DNA of 64,000 nucleotides, from positions 1,674,001-1,738,000 of the forward strand of contig NZ_JAPEPO010000001.1 of NCBI RefSeq assembly GCF_026340095.1. Direction: 5' to 3'. Under the pieces are notes generated by a model. It saw only the letters and a program-made list of their open reading frames with translations, was not told the origin of the DNA and searched no databases. Source of the DNA: Streptomyces sp. NBC_01446 (lineage in GTDB: Bacteria > Actinomycetota > Actinomycetes > Streptomycetales > Streptomycetaceae). Shown here in pieces: positions 43,534 through 50,901 of this stretch. Within the stretch, counting starts at the first letter, position 1; the number at the start of each line of letters is the position of its first letter. The position numbers were made by a program, and so were the translations under genes.

Positions 43534-45084
43534 TTACGCCTCCCAAACGGCGGCGGCCGTGCGGTCGTCCGCGTACCCCTTGACCCGTACCTGGGTGTCC
43601 GCGAGGAACGCCGTGAGGCCGGGCGGGCCGCTCCCGTCCCAGCGGCGCGTGAGGTGCCCGGACAGCTCCGGCTCGCCGCGCAGGGGCTCGGCCAGGCCCG
43701 CCGTGCACAGCAGGAGCGTGTCACCCGGGCGGGCGACGGAGGCACGGAAGCGGAACGGGTCGCGGGGCTGTTCGGGCGCCGGCTCGTACGGGCTCGGGGG
43801 CGTGGTGATCCCTAGGTCCATGGTCAGGCGGTCGCCGTCAGGGGTCTCCGGCTTCGGCGAGCCGTAGCCGACGACGGGGGCGCCCGACGCCTCGGAGACC
43901 TGCGGCTCGATGTCCTGCCACTCGCCGTCGCGCAGCCGGAACAGGCCGCCCCCGCCGACGCCGAAGAACACGCGGGTGCGGCAGCCGGGGTCGGCGGGCA
44001 GCAGGAGGCAGCGCAGGCTCGCCGTGTACTCCTCCGGTTCGAGGCCCTGCTCGGCGGCGCTCGCCCTGAGTCTGCCGAGGCTCCGGTCGGTCAGGCGGTG
44101 CAGGCCCGACTTCAGGTCGCCCCGGTGGGCGGCGCGGATGTCCTCGGCGAGCCTCGCGTGACTGCGGCCGACGGCGCGGCCGATCCAGTCGCAGGCCTCG
44201 GCCGCCGCGCGGTGCGCTCCGGGTGCGGCGCGGGCGCCGGTGGCCATGGCGACCAGGATGAGGGCGCCGGGGCCCGTGCCGAACCGGGCGGTGAGCAGGC
44301 AGTCGCGGCGGGGCTCGCCCCGGTATCGCGCGGAGTCGCCGCGCACCGACACCGCGCGCAGGGTGGAGGTCCCGTACCTGGCGCCGTCCAGGACGGTGTC
44401 GGCGACGAGGTCGTCGAGGGTGTCGGGGTCGGCGGCCGGAAGCGCGGTGGGTTCGGCGTCGTACGTGGGCGGGCCGTCGCCGACGTAGGGGACGACGGGC
44501 GGTTCGGGGCGGGCCTCTGGCTCTTCGGCGACGACCGCGTCCTCGCCGGGACCGGCGTCGGGGGCGGGCGCATCGGCGTCGGGCGCGCGCAGGTCCGGCG
44601 CGGCGGCGGGAGGGGGCGGCGGTGGCCGGTGGCCGGGCGGCGGCGGCCCGGGCGGAAAGCTCTGGGGGCGCCCCGGAGCGTGCGCCGGGGGTTCCCAGGG
44701 AGCGCGCGGGGCGCCCACGGGCCGGGCAGGCGGCGGGGGGTCCACGGGCCGGGCGGGCGCCGGCGGCGGTGGCGGTGGCGGTGGCGGCACCATCCGCTGC
44801 TCCGGGACCGGCGCCCGCCCAGCGACCTGCTCGGGGACCGGCGCCCGCCCAGTGACCTGCCCCGGGACCGGCGCCCGTTCCGGGACCTGCTCCGCGACCG
44901 GCGCCTGCTCATCGGCGCGTTCAGGCCCCGCCGACACCGTCCCCGACGCCGAGGCGAACCGGTCGTCGAGGGTGTCCGGGGCCGGGGTCGGACCCGTGTC
45001 GTCGGTGGAGTCGTCGTACAACTGCCCCCACCAGTCGTCGCCTTGACCGTGTCGGCCGGAGTTCCTCTCCCCCTGCTGGCTCAT
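43534..45084 (-). CDS. PP2C-like protein phosphatase domain protein with repetitive Pro-rich N-terminus
   Basis: A 516-residue protein. Residues about 1-215 are low complexity: an acidic start (MSQQGERNSGRHGQGDDWWG), a 10-residue Ala-Pro-Val-Pro repeat, and long poly-Pro. The C-terminal 270 residues match the actinobacterial PP2C_2-type phosphatase fold, with SVRGDSARYRGEPRRDCLLTARFG, LILVAMATGARAAPGAHRAAAEACDWIG and SVARPGDTLLLCTAGLAEPL. The Asp pair normally seen in DGxG of PP2C is not obvious (ATGARAA here), so catalysis is uncertain. The ATG at 45084 is inferred from the family-like N-terminus; its ribosome site is poorly spaced. Confidence 0.72.
   Translation of the reverse strand: MSQQGERNSGRHGQGDDWWGQLYDDSTDDTGPTPAPDTLDDRFASASGTVSAGPERADEQAPVAEQVPERAPVPGQVTGRAPVPEQVAGRAPVPEQRMVPPPPPPPPPAPARPVDPPPPARPVGAPRAPWEPPAHAPGRPQSFPPGPPPPGHRPPPPPPAAAPDLRAPDADAPAPDAGPGEDAVVAEEPEARPEPPVVPYVGDGPPTYDAEPTALPAADPDTLDDLVADTVLDGARYGTSTLRAVSVRGDSARYRGEPRRDCLLTARFGTGPGALILVAMATGARAAPGAHRAAAEACDWIGRAVGRSHARLAEDIRAAHRGDLKSGLHRLTDRSLGRLRASAAEQGLEPEEYTASLRCLLLPADPGCRTRVFFGVGGGGLFRLRDGEWQDIEPQVSEASGAPVVGYGSPKPETPDGDRLTMDLGITTPPSPYEPAPEQPRDPFRFRASVARPGDTLLLCTAGLAEPLRGEPELSGHLTRRWDGSGPPGLTAFLADTQVRVKGYADDRTAAAVWEA
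44801..44910. repeat. 30-bp in-frame tandem repeat in the phosphatase gene
   Basis: Three full 30-bp units (44801-44830, 44831-44860, 44861-44890) and a 20-bp partial unit encode the decapeptide APVPEQVAGR and variants. The number of copies is expected to vary between strains. Confidence 0.85.
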
Positions 45085-45147
45085 GCCCTTATTGTCCACC
45101 GCACGGGCCGTACGAAAACGGGCATCCGGAAATTCCAGCACGCGAAA

Positions 45148-45195
45148 GGTCCGCCGGACGACCCCACCCCCCACGGGAAGGACGCCCGGCGGACC
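45148..45195 (-). terminator. terminator downstream of the serine protease gene
   Basis: GGTCCGCCGG (45148-45157) pairs perfectly with CCGGCGGACC (45186-45195), a 10-bp stem with a 28-nt loop, just after the protease stop codon and before the phosphatase gene. Confidence 0.65.
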
Positions 45196-45209
45196 GGCTC
45201 GTTCGGTGA

Positions 45210-48200
45210 TCAGCGCACGTCGTAGGCGCGCGTCACCGTCTGTTCGACCGAGTTTCCCTTGGCGTCGGTCAGTTGGGCCTTCAGGGTGACCTGCTTGCCG
45301 GAGGCACCCGCGTGGTTCACGGTCGCGGTCCACTTGCCGCCGTGCTCGGCCGTCTTCGCCTCGGTCCAGGTCACGCCGTCGTCGTACGAGTACGCGAGGG
45401 ACACCTTGGTGAGGTCACCGGGCGTGTAGCCGGCGTGCCCGGTCGCGGTCAGGCCGATCTGCTGGCCGTCCTGCGCGGCGAGGGCCTTGAGGCCGTCTTC
45501 GGGCAGGGTCAGGTGCGGGAAGAGCAGCGGGATGCCCTGCGAGTAGACGTTCTCGTCGAGGTGCGAGCGGAACGACCACGTGGTGAGGGTCCCGGTGGAG
45601 CGGTTCCAGACCTTGGAGCCGATCTTGTGGGTTTCCAGGGTGAGTTCGTACGCGGAGTCGTCGGCCGGGACGGTGAACGCTCCGAACGGCCAGCCGCTGG
45701 AGCCGATCAGCTCGCCGTCACGCTTGAGCGACACCCCGCCGATGTCACCGAAACTGCCCTGGACTCCCTGGTGTTCGCCGTCTCCCCAGAAGCCGGGCGC
45801 GACACCGATGAGGTTGCCCTGCCGCTCCGCGGCGAGCACCTGCTGCCCGCTGTCGTCGAGCGGGCTCGTCGGCGCGAGGACGCCGCCGTACCACTCCTCG
45901 GTGCGCTGCTCCCCCTTCTTGTACGTCCGCACGGGGTCGATCATGAACTCGCCCCACGGGAAGCTGCTGGAGACCTGGTGGCCCCAGCCGGTGGTGCCCG
46001 CCGAGTAGTACTCGGTGCGCTGCGAGGGCGCGGCGACGGTGTCGAGGGCGCCGCTGCCCGCGACGAGGCCGGAGGGCCGGGCGGCGGAGGGCAGGTCGAG
46101 GTAGTCGGTGGCCGTGCCCATCGCGCGGTACGTGGCCTTGTTCGCGGCGAGGTCCTTGTCGCGGACCCGGTAGGTGCGGTCCGAGCCGATCGGGCCGGTC
46201 TCCGGGAAGGCCAGGTTGTAGAGGTACGGGCTCTTCGCCGTGGCCTTCCAGCGCAGCGTGACCTCGCCGGAGCCGAGCTTGCCGAGCAGGGCCGTGGCCT
46301 CGTCGGTGGGCAGGCCGAGGACGGGCAGGGCGCCGCCCACGTAGCCGGTGGAGGGGTACCAGCGGCCCGCCGCCTCGCGGTAGCCGATGACCGCGACGGC
46401 CCCGGCGGCCTTGGCGTTCGACGCGACCGTGGAGGCGGCGCCGGTGTCCGGCAGCTTCACGAGCGCGATCTTGCCCTTGACCCCGGCGGCCGTCAGATCC
46501 TCGGGCGTGCCGGCCTTGGCGTCGACGATCTGTGCCTGTCCGGTTCCGTCCAGGTTCGTGGAGCTGGTGTTGGCGGTCACCGGGTGCAGCTTCTGCCCGC
46601 CGACGACGGCGAGTTCGGAGATCTGCGGGGCCGCCGCACGCCAGAAGCTGTCGAACTCGAAGGTGCCGTCCGTGGCGCGGCCCTCGACGTCGGAGTAGTA
46701 CCCGGCGATGGAGCGGCTGCCCGACGCGGTGCCCGCGTGCAGCCAGGTGTCGTCCCAGCTGCGGGCGAACCCGAGGGTGGTGCCCCGCGCTTCGGACGCC
46801 TTGTCGGTGTTCACCTTGAGGCGGCCGGCCTTGCGCGCGTCGAGGACGACGGTGGTGTCCTTCTTGACGTCGAGCTGCGGACGGGCCAGGTAGGAAAGGG
46901 AGTTGACGAGGGTGCCCTCGGTGTCGGGTGTGGCGACGAAGCTGGAGAGGAAGTAGCGGCCCGGACGCACCTGGTACGTCTGGTCGGCCGCGCCCTCGTT
47001 GAAACGGCGCTCGCCGCTGGCGTCGTCGGTGCCGATCAGGTCGACGGACGACTGCCCGGCCGCGGGCTTGCCTGAGCGGTCGACGAGCTTGACCCGGAGG
47101 GTGACCGTCTCGGGCTGCACGTACAGCGAGAAGGGCGTGGAGACGCCGACGCCGTCGGCGGTGGCGAGCACGCGGCCGGTGACGTCGCCGTACTGGGCGG
47201 CCTTGAGCGAGGCCGTGGGGTCGAGCTTCAGGGGGACCTTGACGGTCGTGCCCGCCGGGACGGTGACCGTGCGCTCGCCGAGCTTCGCGACCGCGGAGTG
47301 GACCGAAGAGCCGTCGTTGCCGGTGATGCCCTCGACGTCCAGGCTCAACCGCACCGGCTTGTCGCTGGTGTTGGTGTACGGCACGTCGACGGTGGTGCGG
47401 TCGCTGCTGTCCTGCGGCCAGTTGAAGCTGCCGCCCTGGACAGCGCTCGCGCCGAGCACCTTCTCGTCGATCGCGGCCTTCACGTCGAGGCGCCCACCGC
47501 CGGTCTCGCGCACGTCGCCGGGGATGGCTGCGTCCGCGGAGGACACGAGGGCCGACTTGATCTGCTGCGCGCTCCAGTCGGGGTGGCGTTCCTTGACGAT
47601 GGCGGCGGCGCCCGCGACGTGCGGGGTCGCCATCGACGTACCGCTCATCGACTGGTACGCGTAGATGCCGCGGCCGCCCGCGGCGGCGGCCGAGATGGCG
47701 ACGCCGGGCGCGGTGATCTCGGGCTTGAGGGTGTGAGAGCCGTAGGCCGGGCCGCGGCTGGAGAAGTTCGCGGTGGCGTCGGCGCCGTCGACGGCGCCGA
47801 CGGTCAGGACGCTCGGCGCGCAGCCGGGCGAGGAGACCGTGTTGTTCGCCGGACCGGTGTTGCCCGCCGCGATGACGAAGAGGGTGTTCTTCGAGGACTG
47901 CGCGAGCTCTTCGGTGGCGGTGGCCATCGGGTCGGTGCAGTCGGTCTGCGCGGGGTTGCCGAGGCTCATGGAGACGACGTCGGCGCCTTGGTCGACGGCC
48001 CACTGCATACCGGCGATGATCCACGAAGTGGCGCCGGAGCCCGAGTCGTTGAGGACCTTGCCGTTGAGGAGCGTGGTGCCGGGGGCGACGCCGCGCTCCT
48101 TGCCGTCGCTCGCCGCGCCGGTGCCGCCGACGGTTGACGTGGTGTGGGTGCCGTGGCCCTGGTGGTCGCCCGCGTCGTCGGAGTCGGTGAAGTTCTTCGA

Positions 48201-48956
48201 CTCGGCGACGCGCCCCTTGAGGTCGGGGTGGTCGGTGTCGACACCGGTGTCGAGAACGGCGACCTTGGTGCCCTTGCCGTCGTAGCCCGCGGCCCACGCC
48301 TCGGGGGCGTGCACCTGCTTCGTCGACCGGTCGAGGCTGGCCTGCATCTTCTCGTCGAGCCAGAGCTTCTTGAGGGAGCCGGCGGCGCGGGAGCGGGTGT
48401 CGGTGACGTCGGCCCAGAAGTCGGCGGCCTTCTTCTTGTCGGCCTTCAGCGCCACGCCGTCGACGGGGTCGAGCACGAGGCCGCGCTCGGCGCCGCGCGG
48501 GGCGGCGGGCGCGCTGCGGGCGACGTCGACGGACTTGTCGTAGACCGCGATGAGCGGCAGCGTCTTGCTGTGCGCGTCGTCGTAGCCCTGGCGGACGAGG
48601 CCCGTGACGTTGAAGAGCTCCTCGTCGACGCGGCCGTCGGCGATCGCCTTGACGGCGCCCGCGGGGTAGACGTAGAGGTCCTTGCCCGAGGTCCGGGTCT
48701 GCACGAGCGGGGCGGTGCCGTCCTCGCCGGGGAGCGCGGTGGCCGCGCTGTGGCCCGAGCCGTCCTTGGTCACCAGGATCCGGTCGCCCGTGACGAGGGT
48801 GACGACGGAGCCCGCCCCCTCCTTCGCGGCCGCCTCGCTGCCGACGACAGGTCTCTTGGCGTCCCCCCGTGGTTCGGCCACGGTAGGCAGGGCCGCGGTG
48901 ACGGCCAGGACGACGGCGGTCGCCGCCACCGAGGCCGTACGCGATATCGCGCGCAT
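45210..48956 (-). CDS. secreted S8 subtilisin-like serine protease, very large
   Basis: A 1248-residue exported peptidase. A Sec signal (MRAISRTASVAATAVVLAVTAALPTVA) is followed by a propeptide region and the peptidase domain with its triad: Asp in VAVLDTGVDTDHPDL (about 236), His in GHGTHTTSTVGG (about 270) and Ser in GTSMATPHVAGAA (about 440). The oxyanion Asn lies in VIAAGNTGPANN. A PA-like insert (KGKIALVKLPDTG...AVAVIGYREAAGRW) and several Ig-like/Fn3-like beta domains fill the C-terminal 700 residues. The ATG at 48956 follows GGGGAGAGGGAGAGCG; the open frame beyond it is non-coding. It is divergent from a TrmB/LuxR regulator, as in many streptomycetes, and probably degrades extracellular protein. 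Confidence 0.93.
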   Translation of the reverse strand: MRAISRTASVAATAVVLAVTAALPTVAEPRGDAKRPVVGSEAAAKEGAGSVVTLVTGDRILVTKDGSGHSAATALPGEDGTAPLVQTRTSGKDLYVYPAGAVKAIADGRVDEELFNVTGLVRQGYDDAHSKTLPLIAVYDKSVDVARSAPAAPRGAERGLVLDPVDGVALKADKKKAADFWADVTDTRSRAAGSLKKLWLDEKMQASLDRSTKQVHAPEAWAAGYDGKGTKVAVLDTGVDTDHPDLKGRVAESKNFTDSDDAGDHQGHGTHTTSTVGGTGAASDGKERGVAPGTTLLNGKVLNDSGSGATSWIIAGMQWAVDQGADVVSMSLGNPAQTDCTDPMATATEELAQSSKNTLFVIAAGNTGPANNTVSSPGCAPSVLTVGAVDGADATANFSSRGPAYGSHTLKPEITAPGVAISAAAAGGRGIYAYQSMSGTSMATPHVAGAAAIVKERHPDWSAQQIKSALVSSADAAIPGDVRETGGGRLDVKAAIDEKVLGASAVQGGSFNWPQDSSDRTTVDVPYTNTSDKPVRLSLDVEGITGNDGSSVHSAVAKLGERTVTVPAGTTVKVPLKLDPTASLKAAQYGDVTGRVLATADGVGVSTPFSLYVQPETVTLRVKLVDRSGKPAAGQSSVDLIGTDDASGERRFNEGAADQTYQVRPGRYFLSSFVATPDTEGTLVNSLSYLARPQLDVKKDTTVVLDARKAGRLKVNTDKASEARGTTLGFARSWDDTWLHAGTASGSRSIAGYYSDVEGRATDGTFEFDSFWRAAAPQISELAVVGGQKLHPVTANTSSTNLDGTGQAQIVDAKAGTPEDLTAAGVKGKIALVKLPDTGAASTVASNAKAAGAVAVIGYREAAGRWYPSTGYVGGALPVLGLPTDEATALLGKLGSGEVTLRWKATAKSPYLYNLAFPETGPIGSDRTYRVRDKDLAANKATYRAMGTATDYLDLPSAARPSGLVAGSGALDTVAAPSQRTEYYSAGTTGWGHQVSSSFPWGEFMIDPVRTYKKGEQRTEEWYGGVLAPTSPLDDSGQQVLAAERQGNLIGVAPGFWGDGEHQGVQGSFGDIGGVSLKRDGELIGSSGWPFGAFTVPADDSAYELTLETHKIGSKVWNRSTGTLTTWSFRSHLDENVYSQGIPLLFPHLTLPEDGLKALAAQDGQQIGLTATGHAGYTPGDLTKVSLAYSYDDGVTWTEAKTAEHGGKWTATVNHAGASGKQVTLKAQLTDAKGNSVEQTVTRAYDVR

Positions 48957-48988
48957 CGCTCTCCCTCTCCCCAGGTGAAAGCGCAGGT

Positions 48989-49012
48989 GAATACGGCGCA
49001 AAGGCCGTATTC
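48989..49012. promoter_or_regulatory. 9-6-9 inverted repeat between protease and regulator genes
   Basis: GAATACGGC (48989-48997) and GCCGTATTC (49004-49012) are exact inverted copies, 33 bp from the protease start and 62 bp before the chosen regulator start. A second, smaller palindrome GTGGCGCCAC lies at 49034-49043. The site could be an operator for the adjacent regulator. Confidence 0.6.
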
Positions 49013-49073
49013 CCGGCGGATGTTGGTGCTGCGGTGGCGCCACATTGGCAGAGAGAGCGGTGGTACGGGGAAG

Positions 49074-50180
49074 ATGGGGCGCGGCGGGTTTGTGCCGTGG
49101 CCGTTTCCCGCCACGGTGCCGCCGGAACCGAGGCTCGGGGAGGGGCATCGCCGCATGCTGGGTGCGATAGGTCTGGACGAGATGCACGAGAGCACGTACC
49201 GCGCGCTCGTGTCGCTGGGCGCGGCCGACGTGCCCGATCTCGCGGGGCGGCTCGCCCTCGCGGAGTACGAGACCGAGCACGCGCTGCGCAGGCTGGAGCG
49301 GCACGGGCTCGCGGCGCAGTCGTCGGCGCGGCCGGGGCGCTGGGTCGCGGCTCCGCCGGGCGTCGCGCTCGGCGCGCTCCTGACGCAGCAGCGGCACGAG
49401 CTGGAGAAGGCGGAGCTGGCGGCGGCGCTGCTCGCGGAGGAGTACCGGGCGCAGGCCGCCGAGCCCGCCGTGCACGATCTGGTCGAGGTGGTCACGGGCG
49501 CCGCGGCCGTCGCGCAGCGGTTCCTCCAGCTTCAGCTGGGCGCCACGGACGAGGTCTGCGCGCTGGTCACCGGCAATCCGATCGCCGTGTCGGGCATGGA
49601 CAACGAGGCGGAGGAGCAGGCCGCCGGCCGGGGCGTCGCGTACCGGGTCGTGGTGGAGCGCGAGGTGCTTTCGATGCCGACGGGGCTGACGGAGCTGTCG
49701 GCCGCGATCGGGCGGGACGAGCAGGTACGGGTCGTGGACCGGGTGCCGACGAAGCTGGTGATCGCCGACGGGGCTCTCGCGATGGTGCCGCTGACCTCGC
49801 GCACGGCGGAGCCCGCGGCGCTCGTCGTCCACGCGAGCGGGCTCCTGGAGTCGCTGTCCGGTCTGTTCGAGGCGGTCTGGCGGGACGCCCTGCCGCTGCG
49901 GCTCGGCGAGAGCAGCCGCACCATCACCGAGCAGGAGCCGGACGGCCCCGACGGCACGGACCTGGAGATCCTCTCCCTTCTTCTGGCCGGACTCACGGAC
50001 GCGAGCGTCGCCAAACAGCTCGACCTGGGGCTTCGCACGGTCCAGCGCAGAGTGAAGCGCCTGATGGAACTGGCCGGTGTGACGACGCGGCTCCAGCTGG
50101 GCTGGCATGCGTACGAGCGGGGCTGGGTGTCCCGGGACGTGCCGGTGGAGCCGCGCGGGGAGCACGTCGCGGAGGGCTGA
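49074..50180 (+). CDS. TrmB-like/LuxR-type HTH regulator
   Basis: A 368-residue regulator. Its N-terminal winged helix resembles TrmB (DEMHESTYRALVSLGAADVPDLAGRLALAEYETEHALRRLERHGL, about 36-80). Its C-terminal LuxR-like helix-turn-helix is LEILSLLLAGLTDASVAKQLDLGLRTVQRRVKRLMELAGV (about 302-341). The middle region probably binds a ligand or partner. This architecture commonly sits beside secreted proteases in Streptomyces. The ATG at 49074 follows GGGGAAG; ATG 49155 is an alternative. The likely target is the divergent protease gene. Confidence 0.82.
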   Translation: MGRGGFVPWPFPATVPPEPRLGEGHRRMLGAIGLDEMHESTYRALVSLGAADVPDLAGRLALAEYETEHALRRLERHGLAAQSSARPGRWVAAPPGVALGALLTQQRHELEKAELAAALLAEEYRAQAAEPAVHDLVEVVTGAAAVAQRFLQLQLGATDEVCALVTGNPIAVSGMDNEAEEQAAGRGVAYRVVVEREVLSMPTGLTELSAAIGRDEQVRVVDRVPTKLVIADGALAMVPLTSRTAEPAALVVHASGLLESLSGLFEAVWRDALPLRLGESSRTITEQEPDGPDGTDLEILSLLLAGLTDASVAKQLDLGLRTVQRRVKRLMELAGVTTRLQLGWHAYERGWVSRDVPVEPRGEHVAEG

Positions 50181-50265
50181 GTTCCGCGGCCGGAAGCCGT
50201 CGGTGGTGGCGAAGCGTGAAGCTCTGCGATCTGCGGGTTCCGTCGTTGTCCGGCACTCTTGGCAG

Positions 50266-50748
50266 ATGGGCGCGTGGGAACTCCTGCTGGTGGGAGTGGT
50301 GATGCTGCTCGGCCTGTGCGGGGTGCTCGTGCCCGGGGTGCCCGGGTCGTGGCTCGTGTGGGCCGCGGTCCTCGTGTGGTCGCTCCAGAACCCGAACGGG
50401 CTGGCCTGGGGTGTTCTGGTCGGCGCCACCGCCGTCCTGCTCGCCGCCCAGGTGCTGCGCTGGCAGCTCCCGCAGCGCCGGCTGCGCGAGAGCGGGGCCA
50501 CGCGCCGCACCGCGATATGGGCGGGGGCCGGAGCCCTCGTCGGTTTCTGCGTGATCCCGGTGATCGGATCGATCCCGGGGTTCATCGGAGGCATCTACCT
50601 CTGCGAGCGCCTGCGCCTCGGCCGGCACGGCGACGCCGTCACCTCGACCCGGACCGCGATGCGCGCCGGCGGCTCCAGCGTCCTGGCCGAACTCTTCGCC
50701 TGCCTGCTCATCGTGGGCGCCTGGATCGGGGCCGTGATCTGGGGCTGA
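50266..50748 (+). CDS. DUF456 membrane protein
   Basis: A 160-residue, four-helix membrane protein of the DUF456 family: ELLLVGVVMLLGLCGVLVPGVPGSWLVWAAVLVW, WGVLVGATAVLLAAQVL, AIWAGAGALVGFCVIPVIGSIPGFIGG and VLAELFACLLIVGAWIGAVIW. The repeated Gly-Pro-rich motifs GVLVPGVPGS and PVIGSIPGFIGG are the family hallmark. Function unknown. It follows the regulator gene by 85 bp and could be cotranscribed. Confidence 0.85.
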   Translation: MGAWELLLVGVVMLLGLCGVLVPGVPGSWLVWAAVLVWSLQNPNGLAWGVLVGATAVLLAAQVLRWQLPQRRLRESGATRRTAIWAGAGALVGFCVIPVIGSIPGFIGGIYLCERLRLGRHGDAVTSTRTAMRAGGSSVLAELFACLLIVGAWIGAVIWG

Positions 50749-50815
50749 GCGTTCCGGTTCATGTATGCGCACAGCATCCACGTAGCGCGAATTACATCGG
50801 ATCTCTCCCGACATA

Positions 50816-50844
50816 TTGACGGGCTCTCGTCACTTCTCTAGCTT
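50816..50844 (+). promoter_or_regulatory. vegetative-type promoter for the fucosidase gene
   Basis: A -35 TTGACG (50816-50821) and a -10 TAGCTT (50839-50844) are separated by 17 bp, about 57 bp before the start codon at 50902. This fits the housekeeping sigma-factor consensus used in streptomycetes. Confidence 0.7.
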
Positions 50845-50901
50845 GCCGCAGGGGATAGCTCCGATGAATCGACGTCTGCTTCGACACGTGGAGGCCGCGC
50901 C

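Noticed and set aside
50181..50265. In-frame upstream extension of the DUF456 gene to 50107
   Set aside because: The extension overlaps the 3' end of the regulator gene in another frame and has no membrane-protein character. The ATG at 50266 begins directly at the first helix.
48957..50594. Extension of the protease frame upstream of 48956
   Set aside because: It is antisense to the regulator and DUF456 genes. The signal peptide and a GGGAGAG site mark the true start.
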